A stretch of 64,000 nucleotides of DNA, taken from NCBI RefSeq assembly GCF_009856865.1, contig NZ_WVUD01000017.1, forward strand, positions 1-64,000. The letters are read 5' to 3'. Position numbers and translations under genes: made by a program. The stretch's first letter is position 1; each line of letters starts with the position of its first letter. The stretch is from Solidesulfovibrio aerotolerans (lineage in GTDB: Bacteria > Desulfobacterota > Desulfovibrionia > Desulfovibrionales > Desulfovibrionaceae). The notes beneath the pieces were generated by a model that saw only the letters and a list, made by a program, of their open reading frames with translations, did not search any database and was not told the DNA's origin. Of the stretch, positions 27,484 to 35,314 are shown piece after piece.

Positions 27484-27672
27484 ATGGGATATCGCGTCAT
27501 TGTCGACACCCAAAAGTGCATTGGCGACGGCGAATGCGTGGACGTGTGCCCGGTGGAAGTCTATGAGATGCAGGACGGCAAGGCCGTGGCCGTTAACATG
27601 GAAGAATGCCTGGGCTGCGAATCCTGCGTCGAGGTCTGCGACCAGAATGCCCTTATTGTCGAAGAAGAATAG
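27484..27672 (+). CDS. Small ferredoxin with a CxxD cluster-ligand motif
   Basis: A 62-residue cytoplasmic electron carrier. Cysteines are at 12, 18, 22, 42, 45, 48 and 52. The second motif (C42-x2-C45-x2-C48-x3-C52) is a normal [4Fe-4S] set with C22. In the first, the second cysteine is replaced by Asp15 (CIGDGEC), as in Desulfovibrio africanus ferredoxin III and Pyrococcus ferredoxin, where the site holds an interconvertible [3Fe-4S]/[4Fe-4S] cluster. So a seven-iron or Asp-ligated eight-iron protein is expected. Very acidic C-terminus (VEEE). CGGAGG lies close before the ATG, and high expression is likely. Confidence 0.93.
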   Translation: MGYRVIVDTQKCIGDGECVDVCPVEVYEMQDGKAVAVNMEECLGCESCVEVCDQNALIVEEE

Positions 27673-27691
27673 CCCTTTAAATAGTTAACCG

Positions 27692-27733
27692 GCAAATGGG
27701 AGTGGGCGGTTTTCGTCCGCTCCCGTTGCCGTC
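27692..27733 (+). terminator. Hairpin after the ferredoxin gene
   Basis: An imperfect stem (GGCAA, GGGAGTGGGCG on the left; CGTCCGCTCCC, TTGCC on the right) encloses a TTTT-containing loop. No T-run follows, so termination may be partial and allow readthrough into the downstream operon. Confidence 0.4.
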
Positions 27734-27804
27734 TCCGGCCCGGGCCGCCTGACCCTTTGCCGGGCTTTCGGCGGGGACCGGTCCCGGGCCGCCGGAGTCC
27801 ACCG

Positions 27805-28689
27805 ATGCAGTTGGATTTTTCTCCCGCCTTTGCCCGTTACGAAGCACTTGCCGCCGAGGCCGACGCCGCCTTTGCCAAGGTGTCGGAAATGTGCCCGGAT
27901 TTTGTCAGTTGCGGCGCGGGTTGCAGCGACTGCTGCCATGCCCTGTTCGACCTGACCTTTATCGAGGCCCTGTACCTCAATCACAAATTCCAGGCCGCCT
28001 TCCCCTCCGGTCCGGCCCGCGACGCCGTGCTGGAGCGGGCCAACAGCGCCGACCGCGACGCCGCCAAGCTCAAACGCAAGGCCTTTCGGGCCGGCGAACA
28101 GGGCGTGTCCACCCGGGACATCCTGGAAAGCATGTCCCGCGAGCGCATCCGCTGCCCGCTTTTGGGCGACGACGACCACTGCGTGCTCTATCCCTTCCGC
28201 CCCATCACCTGCCGGCTCTACGGCGTGCCCCTGGAAATTTCCGGCGAGGCGCGCACCTGCGGCAATACCGGGTTCACCCCGGGCGGACGCTATCCCACGG
28301 TGAAAATCGAGAAGCTCCAAGACAAGCTGGTGGCCCTGTCGCAGGAAGTCGTGGCCGCCCTGCCCACCCGGCTGCCGCTTTTGGGCGAAATGCTCGTGCC
28401 CGTGTCCTTTGCCCTGGTGACCGAATTCGACGACGACTACCTCGGCATCCTGACCGAGGACGATCTGGTCAAGTCGCCCGAAGCGGCAGCCCCGGCCCCG
28501 GCGGCCCCAACCCCGCAAATGCAGCCCCTGCAGGCAACCCTTGGCGCAGCCGCGCCGGCCGCAAACTGCGGCTCCTGCGGGGAAACGGCCGGCTCGTCGG
28601 CCTGCTCCTCCTGCGGCGGCTCCACGTCCTGGGTGCTTCCCGGCCCGGACGGCGCGCCCACGGACAAGGATGACGGGCATGGCGCATAG
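27805..28689 (+). CDS. YkgJ-type cysteine-cluster protein
   Basis: A 294-residue cytoplasmic protein with the CxxxCxxCC signature CGAGCSDCC (about residues 36-44), followed by CPLL, a CVLYPFRPITCRLYG segment and a later TCGN. These cysteines define the YkgJ/Fe-S-or-zinc cluster family, thought to bind a metal or Fe-S cluster; its biochemical role is not established. The C-terminal 60 residues are a Pro/Ala linker and then an additional cysteine-rich tail (NCGSCGETAGSSACSSCGG), which may bind a second metal. GGAG precedes the ATG at 27805. It is the first gene of a tight four-gene run. Confidence 0.75.
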   Translation: MQLDFSPAFARYEALAAEADAAFAKVSEMCPDFVSCGAGCSDCCHALFDLTFIEALYLNHKFQAAFPSGPARDAVLERANSADRDAAKLKRKAFRAGEQGVSTRDILESMSRERIRCPLLGDDDHCVLYPFRPITCRLYGVPLEISGEARTCGNTGFTPGGRYPTVKIEKLQDKLVALSQEVVAALPTRLPLLGEMLVPVSFALVTEFDDDYLGILTEDDLVKSPEAAAPAPAAPTPQMQPLQATLGAAAPAANCGSCGETAGSSACSSCGGSTSWVLPGPDGAPTDKDDGHGA

Positions 28690-29038
28690 CCCCGAAGAAC
28701 TGGCCGCGCTCAAGCGCGCCATCTACGACAAGGTCAAGCCCCGGCGGCGCAAGTTTATTGACAAGGTGGGCTACGATACCTGGGACCCCTTCCAGGAGCC
28801 CATGGACCCGCTGGATCTGCGCGAGGACGCCTCCCGGCGCACCAGCCAGCAGCTCATCGCCGAATTTCTGGCTGCCACGCCCGGCGCTTCCGACGAGTTC
28901 GCCAAGGGAGCCTGGGAACTGTGCCTGGGCGTCATGACCGGTTCGGAACGCCACCGGGGCATGTACGCGTTTAGCAAATGGCACAAGGAACTGCTGGCTC
29001 GGGAAGGCATCGAAGCCGACCTGGGGCCGGTGAAATAA
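28679..29038 (+). CDS. Hypothetical protein, 119 aa
   Basis: Not recognised. It is a soluble, charged, helical protein (ELAALKRAIYDKVKPRRRKFIDKVGYD; SQQLIAEFLAATPG). It has no signal peptide, cysteine motif or membrane segment apart from a single Cys. The ATG at 28679 lies eight bases after AAGGA, inside the last codons of the YkgJ-type gene (11-bp overlap), so the two are translationally coupled; an ATG at 28670 is also possible. Its fixed place between the Cys-cluster and TPR genes suggests a shared but unknown job. Confidence 0.6.
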   Translation: MAHSPEELAALKRAIYDKVKPRRRKFIDKVGYDTWDPFQEPMDPLDLREDASRRTSQQLIAEFLAATPGASDEFAKGAWELCLGVMTGSERHRGMYAFSKWHKELLAREGIEADLGPVK

Positions 29039-29056
29039 CTTCGAGAAGGATATTCC

Positions 29057-29689
29057 ATGGATTATACCGCCAACACCCCTGACGAATTTATCGACGAGCT
29101 GAAAAAGCGCCTGTCCGCCAACCCCGGTTGCGGCGTGTCCCATTACAACCTGGGCTCCGCCTACGTGGCCAAGGGCCGGCTGATTGAAGCCGAGGCGGAA
29201 TTTCTCCAGGCCGTCGAATGCTCGCCGAATCTGGCCGAAGGCTATGTCCAACTCGGCGGTCTGGCTCTGAACAAGGGCGATCTCGACGGCTGCCTGGAAT
29301 GGAACGAAAAGGCCTGCCGGGCGCGGCCCCTTTTTGCCGTGCCGTTTGGCAACATCGGCTTTGTCCATCTCCAGCGCGGCGATGTGGCCAAGGCGGAAAA
29401 ATCCCTGCGCCGGGCCGTCAAGATCGACCCCAAATACGTGCAGGCCCTGGGCACCCTGGCCAGCGCCATGTTCATGAAGGGCGATGTCGCTGCCGCCGAG
29501 CACTTCAGCGTCAAGGCCCTGGAGATCGAACCCATGTTCGGCCCGGCACTGAACAACCTGGCCCTGGTGGCCATGGAACAAAATGATTTCGTCAAGGCCA
29601 AGGAATTCATGGACCGCGCCCGGGAGACCGGCTTCGAGCCCCATCCGGGCATGGTGCGCGAAATCGAGGACGGCCTGGCCAAGGCCTAG
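29057..29689 (+). CDS. Tetratricopeptide-repeat protein
   Basis: A 210-residue protein built of about five TPR units (for example GVSHYNLGSAYVAKGRLIEAE, then AEGYVQLGGLALNKGDLDGC and VQALGTLASAMFMKGDVAAAE, given as separate segments). TPR arrays are protein-binding scaffolds. It has no signal peptide, so it is cytoplasmic. It has a GAAGGA ribosome-binding site. It lies 18 bp after the preceding small gene and 66 bp before the HEAT-like gene; a large hairpin separates it from the latter. It may assemble the products of this run, but no partner can be named. Confidence 0.8.
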   Translation: MDYTANTPDEFIDELKKRLSANPGCGVSHYNLGSAYVAKGRLIEAEAEFLQAVECSPNLAEGYVQLGGLALNKGDLDGCLEWNEKACRARPLFAVPFGNIGFVHLQRGDVAKAEKSLRRAVKIDPKYVQALGTLASAMFMKGDVAAAEHFSVKALEIEPMFGPALNNLALVAMEQNDFVKAKEFMDRARETGFEPHPGMVREIEDGLAKA

Positions 29690-29701
29690 CACCGACCTGC
29701 C

Positions 29702-29739
29702 AGCGTCCCGGCCGGCCGCTTCGTCCCGGCCGGGACGCT
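29702..29739 (+). terminator. Large hairpin between TPR and HEAT-like genes
   Basis: A perfect 14-bp stem (AGCGTCCCGGCCGG at 29702-29715 with 29726-29739) has a 10-base loop and no T-run. It could terminate partially or protect the upstream mRNA. Confidence 0.5.
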
Positions 29740-29755
29740 CCCCAAGGACCACCCC

Positions 29756-30460
29756 ATGCCGTCACGGCGACAACTGCTCCCCGTCATCCGCCAAGCCCTG
29801 GCCGGTCCCGAGGCCGACCCGGCCCTGGCCGCCCTGGCCGCTATCGCCCCGGCCGTACGCCTGGGGCCGCTTTTTTCCCTGCTCCTTGACCGCGATCCGT
29901 TGACCGGCTGGCGCGCCGTCACCGCCTTTGGTGCGGCCATGGCCGAACTGGCCGCCGCGCGCCTGGAAGACACCCGGGAAGTCTGGCGCAACCTCATGTG
30001 GCGGGTCAATGAGGAGTCCGGCAACATCGCCTGGGGCATCCCCCAGTGCATGGGCGAAACACTCGCCCGGGTTCCTGCCCTGGCCAGCGACTACCACCGC
30101 ATCCTCATTTCCTATGTCCAGGATATGGATGGCGACTGCACCTACATCGACCACGCGCCCCTGCGCCGGGGTTCCTGGTGGGCCATCTGCCGGCTGGCCC
30201 AGGCAGCACCGCTGCTGGCCGCCCACGCCTTGGCCGAACTGAGCGCTGCGGTGGCCGACTGCGACGGCGAAGCCCGGGGACTGGCCTGTCTGGCCCTGGC
30301 CCGGATCAAGCCCGATCCCTCGCGCAGCCTGCTCGCCGCCCTGGCTGCTGCCGCCACCGACCCCTACCCTTTTGCTTTCTACGACGGCTGGCAGCTTGTC
30401 CCCACAACCGTCGGCCAGGCCGCCACGGCCGCCCTGACCGCCTGCCGCCGCTGCGGCTGA
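29756..30460 (+). CDS. HEAT-like helical repeat protein (DVU0298-like)
   Basis: A 234-residue alpha-solenoid-like protein, alanine- and leucine-rich helices throughout (ALAGPEADPALAALAAI; WRNLMWRVNEESGNIAWG). The central part has conserved-looking polar motifs (GIPQCMGETLA, PLRRGSWWAICRLAQ) that suggest a binding groove. It resembles proteins I remember as the DVU0298 family of Desulfovibrio, whose function is unknown; that match is from memory. AAGGACC lies seven bases upstream of the ATG. It is the last gene of the run that follows the ferredoxin. A short hairpin near 30478 may mark the transcript end. Confidence 0.6.
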   Translation: MPSRRQLLPVIRQALAGPEADPALAALAAIAPAVRLGPLFSLLLDRDPLTGWRAVTAFGAAMAELAAARLEDTREVWRNLMWRVNEESGNIAWGIPQCMGETLARVPALASDYHRILISYVQDMDGDCTYIDHAPLRRGSWWAICRLAQAAPLLAAHALAELSAAVADCDGEARGLACLALARIKPDPSRSLLAALAAAATDPYPFAFYDGWQLVPTTVGQAATAALTACRRCG

Positions 30461-30522
30461 CGTCGCGTTCGGCTCTTGACGCTCTGGCGTCCAGCATTAC
30501 CGCGCCGCATTTAGTATTCTAT

Positions 30523-32232
30523 TCACGATCCTGCTTTTCCAGGGGCGGCCCCGCTTATGGGCAGATGCACCCGCACCGTGGTCGCGCCCGGCTCCGAGGT
30601 GTCAAGGGTCACGTCGCCGCCGTGGGCCCGGGCAATGAGCCGGGCCGAATAGGCACCAAGCCCGGTGCCGAAGGTCTTGCCGCTGGTGACGTATTTCTCG
30701 AAAACCGTCGCCGCAATGGCTGCCGGCACTTCGCCCGGGTTCCACAGGGAAAACGTCCCGGCGGCGGTGTCGATGGCAAGACGCACCTCGCCGCCCGGGG
30801 GCGAGGCTTCGGCGGCGTTTTTGATCAGATTCTCGAACAGGTTGCCCAGCAAATTGGCGTCGCCGCGCACCGTCAGCCACTCCCCGGGGACAACCGCGCG
30901 CCCATCCACGCACACCGTAAAGCCAAGCTCCTTAGGCTCGAAAAGATCCGCCAGATTGGCCCGGATGCCCCGGAAAAGCCCCAGGACATCGCATTCGGTC
31001 GCGGCGGGCCTGTACGTGCCCTTCTCCATCCGGGTCAGATCGCCGCTTAAGCGAATGGTGGCCAGCATGCGCCGGCCCGAGGCGGCCACGTGCTGCAACA
31101 ACTCCTGCTGGTACGAGGTCAGGTTCCCCTGCCCTTCCAGCAATTCCGGGATACTGATGATGCCGGACAGCGGCGAAACCAGGTCGTGGCGGATGATCTG
31201 CTCCACATCGTCGCGCATCCGCTCCAGTTCCTCCCGGTGTTCGATCTCTTTGCGCAGGGCCGCATTGAGCCGCTTGACCTTTACGGCCCACAGCCCGCCC
31301 AGCCCAGCCAAAACACAAACCACGCCCAGCACCTTGGCCAGTTGGCCGTAGTCCGTAACCGTCTGGACATTGATGGACACGTGCCGGTTCTCGATGGCAG
31401 CCCGCTCAGCCGTGGTGATGGCGGCGATGCCCTTGTTGAGAATGCCTTGCAGCGTCTCGTCGCCCTGCGCGATGCCGATGCACAGGTTGTTTGAATAATA
31501 GGGCAGTTGTCCGGCGATCTTTACATTGAAAAGGCCCTGTTTTTTGATGGTGTAGGCGGCGACAATAAGCGAACGCATGGTCATGTCCGCTTTTTTGGCC
31601 GAAACCATGCTGATGGCCTCGTCTTCGGTGGCCGTGGTATGCACCGTCAGGTTGGGATAGTCGCGCCGGATCAGTTCTTCCATGGCGGTGCCGGAAGGAA
31701 AGGCAATGCTTTCGCCCGTCAGTTTGGCCGGATCGGAGATAAAGGGGTGTTCCTCGCGGGTGATAAAGACGTTGACGTCGCTGAAAAGCGGCCGCGAGAA
31801 AAGAAGCCATTTCTCGCGCTGTGGCGTTTTATTGAGAAAGCTTAACACCTTGCATCGCCCGTCCCGGGAGGCGGCCAGACTCTCGTCCCAGGTGGCGGTG
31901 GGCGTCAGTTTAAAACGCAGCCCGGTCCGCTCGGCCACCAGCCGCAGCAGATCGGCGGCGATGCCCTCGTGCTCGCCCTGGGCGTTGATCGTTTCAAAGG
32001 GTGCCCAATTCGGGTCCACGCACAGGCTGACCTCGCCGTGCTGCGCGACGTAGCGCGCTTCCGGGGGGGATAAGTCCACGGCCAAGCCCGCTGTCGGGAC
32101 CAGCGCCACGACAACGAGCCAGACAAGGCCAAACAGCCGGCTGGCGCAGGCCCCGCGCTGCTGCGGCCGCGCCGCCTCCAGACAGGGGCGAGATGGGCTT
32201 GCGGCCAATCTCCCAAGGTGAAAACGCACCAC
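30523..32232 (-). CDS. Hybrid periplasmic-solute-binding sensor histidine kinase
   Basis: A membrane sensor kinase of about 569 residues. Near the N-terminus is a signal/anchor segment (LVWLVVVALVPTAGL), then a family-3 solute-binding domain (about residues 55-285), a second membrane helix (LAKVLGVVCVLAGLGGLWAV), a coiled coil, the phosphoacceptor box IIRHDLVSPLSGI and an ATPase domain with NLFENLIKNAAEASP and GTGLGAYSARLIARAHGG. The G1 region is atypical (LWNPGEVP). It probably senses an amino-acid-like ligand. No response regulator is adjacent. The GTG at 32232 is chosen because GGGGGAG lies just upstream; an ATG at 32274 in the same frame has no ribosome-binding site. Confidence 0.8.
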   Translation of the reverse strand: MVRFHLGRLAASPSRPCLEAARPQQRGACASRLFGLVWLVVVALVPTAGLAVDLSPPEARYVAQHGEVSLCVDPNWAPFETINAQGEHEGIAADLLRLVAERTGLRFKLTPTATWDESLAASRDGRCKVLSFLNKTPQREKWLLFSRPLFSDVNVFITREEHPFISDPAKLTGESIAFPSGTAMEELIRRDYPNLTVHTTATEDEAISMVSAKKADMTMRSLIVAAYTIKKQGLFNVKIAGQLPYYSNNLCIGIAQGDETLQGILNKGIAAITTAERAAIENRHVSINVQTVTDYGQLAKVLGVVCVLAGLGGLWAVKVKRLNAALRKEIEHREELERMRDDVEQIIRHDLVSPLSGIISIPELLEGQGNLTSYQQELLQHVAASGRRMLATIRLSGDLTRMEKGTYRPAATECDVLGLFRGIRANLADLFEPKELGFTVCVDGRAVVPGEWLTVRGDANLLGNLFENLIKNAAEASPPGGEVRLAIDTAAGTFSLWNPGEVPAAIAATVFEKYVTSGKTFGTGLGAYSARLIARAHGGDVTLDTSEPGATTVRVHLPISGAAPGKAGS

Positions 32233-32538
32233 GACAGACTCCCCCGAAATGTTGTGAACAGTCTCCAGAATCAAACCGCCAGCGGTACGCCGCAGGGAAG
32301 CGCTGCCTCACCTGATGGCGGCGGGCACGGAAGCGCGAAACGGGTACCAGCCCTGTCCAATCGGAGGCAGTGATAGCAAGCTATTTTTATAATTGATGAC
32401 ATTGGTTCACAAATCAAGTGGGAATTGGTAGCAGGAATTGAGCCAGACGCCATTTCGATGCGGCCTGTAACCGCGAGCCGCCGCCGCCCGACCTCCCCGG
32501 CAAATAAGACGCCCACGTCTTTTGCGAGGAGGTTTCCA
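32233..32538. other. 306-bp divergent spacer
   Basis: It separates the histidine kinase and the small periplasmic protein. An AT-rich patch (32368-32420, with TATTTTTATAATTGATG) is the most promoter-like part. No operator repeat was recognised. Confidence 0.4.
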
Positions 32539-33003
32539 TTGATACGCCAATACCGCACATCGCCCCTGCATGTGGCTGCCGCCCTGGCTCTGGCCGCTGC
32601 CTGGGTCCTCTCCGCCTTTGTACTTTTAACCGCCCTGCCCGCCCGGGCCGCCGATATACCGGCCGCCCTGGATATTGCGCCGGAAACCCTGGTGGACGGC
32701 TTTCTCAAAGGCCTCACCGCCCGGGTGTCTCTCACACCCCAGGAACTGACCGCCGTGCGCCCCATTCTCATCGAGCAGACGCGCAAGCGCCAGGAAACGG
32801 CCCGCGCCCGGCTGGCCGTCACCCCCGGTCTAGCCGGCATGATGGCCCTTCGCGACGACATGCGCCACATCGCCCGGGAAACCGACCAACGACTGGCGGC
32901 CGTGCTGCCCCCGGACAAACTGGCCGCCATCGAAGCCTTTCGCACCGAGCGCCGCGCCGAGGCCAAAGCCAATGCCAAAGCCCGTCGCTTCGCCGGCGGC
33001 TGA
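32539..33003 (+). CDS. CpxP/Spy-like periplasmic protein
   Basis: A 154-residue exported helical protein. It starts with a basic stretch and a long hydrophobic signal segment ending PARAAD. The mature part has two helical motifs reminiscent of the LTxxQ pairs of Spy/CpxP proteins (LTPQELTAVRPILIEQTRKR and, later, LPPDKLAAIEAFRTERR). Such proteins act as periplasmic chaperones or metal/stress sensors. The TTG start at 32539 is preferred because AGGAGG is placed ideally before it; no ATG in frame is near. The divergent sensor kinase could regulate it, but this is inference. Confidence 0.6.
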   Translation: MIRQYRTSPLHVAAALALAAAWVLSAFVLLTALPARAADIPAALDIAPETLVDGFLKGLTARVSLTPQELTAVRPILIEQTRKRQETARARLAVTPGLAGMMALRDDMRHIARETDQRLAAVLPPDKLAAIEAFRTERRAEAKANAKARRFAGG

Positions 33004-33364
33004 GGCCCGGACAAGCGACTGCGAACAATTCGGAGCTGTGCCCTGCGCCCGGCCGGGGGAGGCTCCCCCGGCCCCTCGATGGGCGAGGTCGGCGGCGCGG
33101 CAGAGCACCCTGGCAATACGTGGACAAGCGGTTCCCTTCCCCAAAATCGGACAATCCCTCCCGAGGTCCGGCCCCGGTCCAGGCATGGCTACCTGGGCCG
33201 GGGCCGGATTGTTTGGGCGGCCCGGCGCAATGGGATCGCTGCCGACAAAAAATACTTTCCGACTTTCGTGCAAATTGTGCTTGACCAGAAGATAAAAGGG
33301 ATTAGATTTGTCTCATATCACTTGCAGCAATTTTCGGGTGCACACAACCGCACGGAGGATACCC
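33004..33364. other. 361-bp spacer with a palindrome and a promoter
   Basis: It holds a GC palindrome at 33051-33073 (11-bp arms, one central base, followed by CCCTCGATGGG) that resembles the core of the 3'-end repeat, and the promoter of the downstream gene at 33281-33308. Nothing else is recognisable. Confidence 0.5.
33281..33308 (+). promoter_or_regulatory. Candidate sigma-70 promoter
   Basis: TTGACC (33281-33286), a 16-bp spacer and TAGATT (33303-33308) lie 57 bp upstream of the small SRB protein gene. Confidence 0.5.
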
Positions 33365-33709
33365 ATGCAGACCCAAACCGATCTGTCCGGACTCGTCATC
33401 GACTGGGACATGACCCCTGAAGACGCCGTGACGCTGTACCTCGAATGGGGCAATAATTCCTGGCATGCCCAGCATAAGCCGGTGACCTCGAAGAACGATT
33501 TTTCCACGTATTTCGTAATCAACACCTGGACCGGCACGCCGCAGATGTCGCTGGTGCGCCGCAACTCCGAGGACTGCGTGGAACTGGCCTCTTTTGAAAT
33601 CCCCGAGGATCTGGCCCGGGAGTTCATGGAGGACCAAGGTTTCAACAAGGGTGTGTACGCCCCCAGCGGTGCCATCAAGCAGTGGCTGCAAAACAAGTAT
33701 TTCAACTAG
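33365..33709 (+). CDS. Small conserved SRB protein (DVU0772-like), 114 aa
   Basis: Soluble, acidic, mixed alpha/beta protein with tryptophan- and tyrosine-rich segments (DWDMTPEDAVTLYLEWG; SGAIKQWLQNKYFN). It has no signal peptide and one Cys only. It resembles small abundant Desulfovibrio proteins that I recall as the DVU0772 type, function unknown; recollection only. CGGAGGAT precedes the ATG. It has its own promoter-like sequence and a strong terminator, so it is expressed as a single gene, probably at a high level. Confidence 0.65.
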   Translation: MQTQTDLSGLVIDWDMTPEDAVTLYLEWGNNSWHAQHKPVTSKNDFSTYFVINTWTGTPQMSLVRRNSEDCVELASFEIPEDLAREFMEDQGFNKGVYAPSGAIKQWLQNKYFN

Positions 33710-33767
33710 GGACCATCAGGCCATAAACGCTTCTTCCTCATAACCCCCGCGCATCCCTCCACCTCAT

Positions 33768-33812
33768 GACGCGTCCCCGGGCGGATAGGCCCTGGGGACG
33801 CGTCTGTCTTTT
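33768..33812 (+). terminator. Rho-independent terminator
   Basis: An 11-bp perfect stem (GACGCGTCCCC with GGGGACGCGTC) is followed by TGTCTTTT, after the small SRB protein gene. Confidence 0.8.
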
Positions 33813-33903
33813 GGCTGGCCGGGGCAGGCCCGGCGCGGGGGTGCGGCAAGAACAGTCAGGAGAGAGCCCAGTGTGCCCGCATGCTCGCTGCGCACAACGC
33901 ACA

Positions 33904-33940
33904 GGGCCGGTGCCCGGGAGACGCTCCCGGACACCGGCCC
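33904..33940. terminator. Hairpin after the iron-sulfur protein operon
   Basis: A 17-bp stem (one G-T pair) with a 3-base loop lies 27 bp beyond the stop of the minus-strand gene ending at 33967. It has no T-run. Confidence 0.5.
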
Positions 33941-33966
33941 GAACCATACGCAAGCCGACGCCCGCC

Positions 33967-34473
33967 TTACATCTGTCTTAAAAGCAGCCGCTTGCCGTAG
34001 ACGTCGCGCTCATCCTCGTTTTTTTTTCCAGGCCGCACAAAGCGCAGGGCATGGGCCGTGCAGCCGGTGACGCAGGACGGATCAAGCCCCTCGTCGAGGC
34101 GCTCGCGGCAATAGTCGCACTTGACCACCTTGCCCGTGACTTCGTTCCACTGGGGAATACGCCAGGGGCAGGCCTGGATGCAGGCCTTGCAGCCCACGCA
34201 CAGCTCTTCCTTGACATAGACAATGCCGTCTTCCTCGCGCCGGGTCATGGCACCCGTGGGGCAGGCCGGCACGCACCAGGGCCGCTCACAATGAAAGCAG
34301 GACATATAGAGGTTTAAAAGGCGCGGCTTGCCCTTGACCATGTCCGGGCCGATGGTGACCAGCTTGCCGGGCTTGGCCGAGGGAGGCACGGCATTTTTCA
34401 CCTGGCAATGCACCTCGCAGGCGTGGCAGCTGATACAGCGCTTCTTATCCAGTTGGATCATGTACTTGCTCAT
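33967..34473 (-). CDS. Four-cluster iron-sulfur electron-transfer subunit (DmsB/HycB-like)
   Basis: A 168-residue soluble ferredoxin-like subunit with four cysteine sets typical of DmsB/NrfC/HycB proteins: CISCHACEVHC (13-23), a CFHCERPWCVPAC set, CVGCKACIQAC, and CDYCRERLDEGLDPSCVTGC. It should carry four [4Fe-4S] clusters and pass electrons to or from a molybdopterin enzyme. It has no signal peptide, so it is cytoplasmic. Its ATG overlaps the stop of the upstream iron-sulfur gene by four bases. The catalytic partner is probably the divergent molybdopterin oxidoreductase. Confidence 0.85.
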   Translation of the reverse strand: MSKYMIQLDKKRCISCHACEVHCQVKNAVPPSAKPGKLVTIGPDMVKGKPRLLNLYMSCFHCERPWCVPACPTGAMTRREEDGIVYVKEELCVGCKACIQACPWRIPQWNEVTGKVVKCDYCRERLDEGLDPSCVTGCTAHALRFVRPGKKNEDERDVYGKRLLLRQM

Positions 34474-35054
34474 GCGTGTTCCTCCAAGGGGACAGCCGGC
34501 GTCGGGGCCGGGGCGTTGACCGCCTGCCGGGTCAGGCGGGCGAGCAGATCAAGACGGAAATCGGCGCGCGAGGCACCGACGAAATAGACATGCTGGGAAA
34601 AGCGCAGGGAGTCCACAGGACAGGCCCGCACACACTGGCCGCACAGACTGCACAGGGAATAGTCGTAGATAAAGGCCCCGGGCAGCTTGCAGCCCTTTTG
34701 CGGGGCCGGGGCCATGGTGGCAGCCCGGGCGATAAGCTCCCCGGCCATCTCCACGCCTTCCATGTTTTCATGGCCGCTGCCGCTGCCGCCGCCAATGGGA
34801 CAGGCCACGGACAGGCATTGGGACGGACAGGCCCGGGTGCAGGCCCCGCAGGCGATGCAGCGCGGCACGCCCGGCTTGTCCTCGCGGCCGATCAGTTCCA
34901 CATGCCCCCGGTAGGTGTCGAGGTTGCCCACCTCCTGGCGGGGATAGATCACCGTCACGGCCGGCCGGGTAAAGGCCTTGCCCGTGATGCCAAGCCCGAC
35001 GAACAGGCTTTTTAGCCCGGTCGCCGCTTCGCGAAACAGATCGGATACAGACAC
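34470..35054 (-). CDS. Two-cluster iron-sulfur protein (NuoI/HycF-like)
   Basis: A 194-residue protein with two classical [4Fe-4S] motifs, CIACGACTRACP (about residues 66-77) and CSLCGQCVRACP (about 135-146), separated by a 57-residue insert that contains an extra CLSVAC and a Gly/Ser-rich loop. The overall plan resembles NuoI/HycF, subunits that link clusters to a redox module at the membrane. No signal peptide or full membrane helix is seen. It is the first gene of a two-gene operon on the minus strand, divergent from the molybdopterin oxidoreductase 260 bp away. Confidence 0.82.
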   Translation of the reverse strand: MSVSDLFREAATGLKSLFVGLGITGKAFTRPAVTVIYPRQEVGNLDTYRGHVELIGREDKPGVPRCIACGACTRACPSQCLSVACPIGGGSGSGHENMEGVEMAGELIARAATMAPAPQKGCKLPGAFIYDYSLCSLCGQCVRACPVDSLRFSQHVYFVGASRADFRLDLLARLTRQAVNAPAPTPAVPLEEHA

Positions 35055-35171
35055 GCCAGACCTCCCCGGGCGGTGAATCCCTGCGCCCGAACCATGGTTT
35101 CCATCAGTCTAAACGGGTTTTTCCCGGCCTTGTCAACGCGTGGGGCACAAGTTCCCGGCTTCACAAGCGTC

Positions 35172-35199
35172 TTGGTTTCAACCCGTGATTCTCTATAAT
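35172..35199 (+). promoter_or_regulatory. Candidate sigma-70 promoter of the molybdopterin oxidoreductase
   Basis: TTGGTT (35172-35177), a 16-bp spacer and a perfect TATAAT (35194-35199). It is 116 bp upstream of the ATG, leaving room for an operator, possibly for the MarR regulator encoded downstream. Confidence 0.55.
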
Positions 35200-35314
35200 G
35201 CACGTTCCTCATTTCACAACACTTTTCCCTTGCCACGGATCACGAATGCCTGCTAGTGCGTGAGAGAATTAAACCTCTCCTGCAAACGCAACGCCGTCTC
35301 AATCGGAGCACGTC

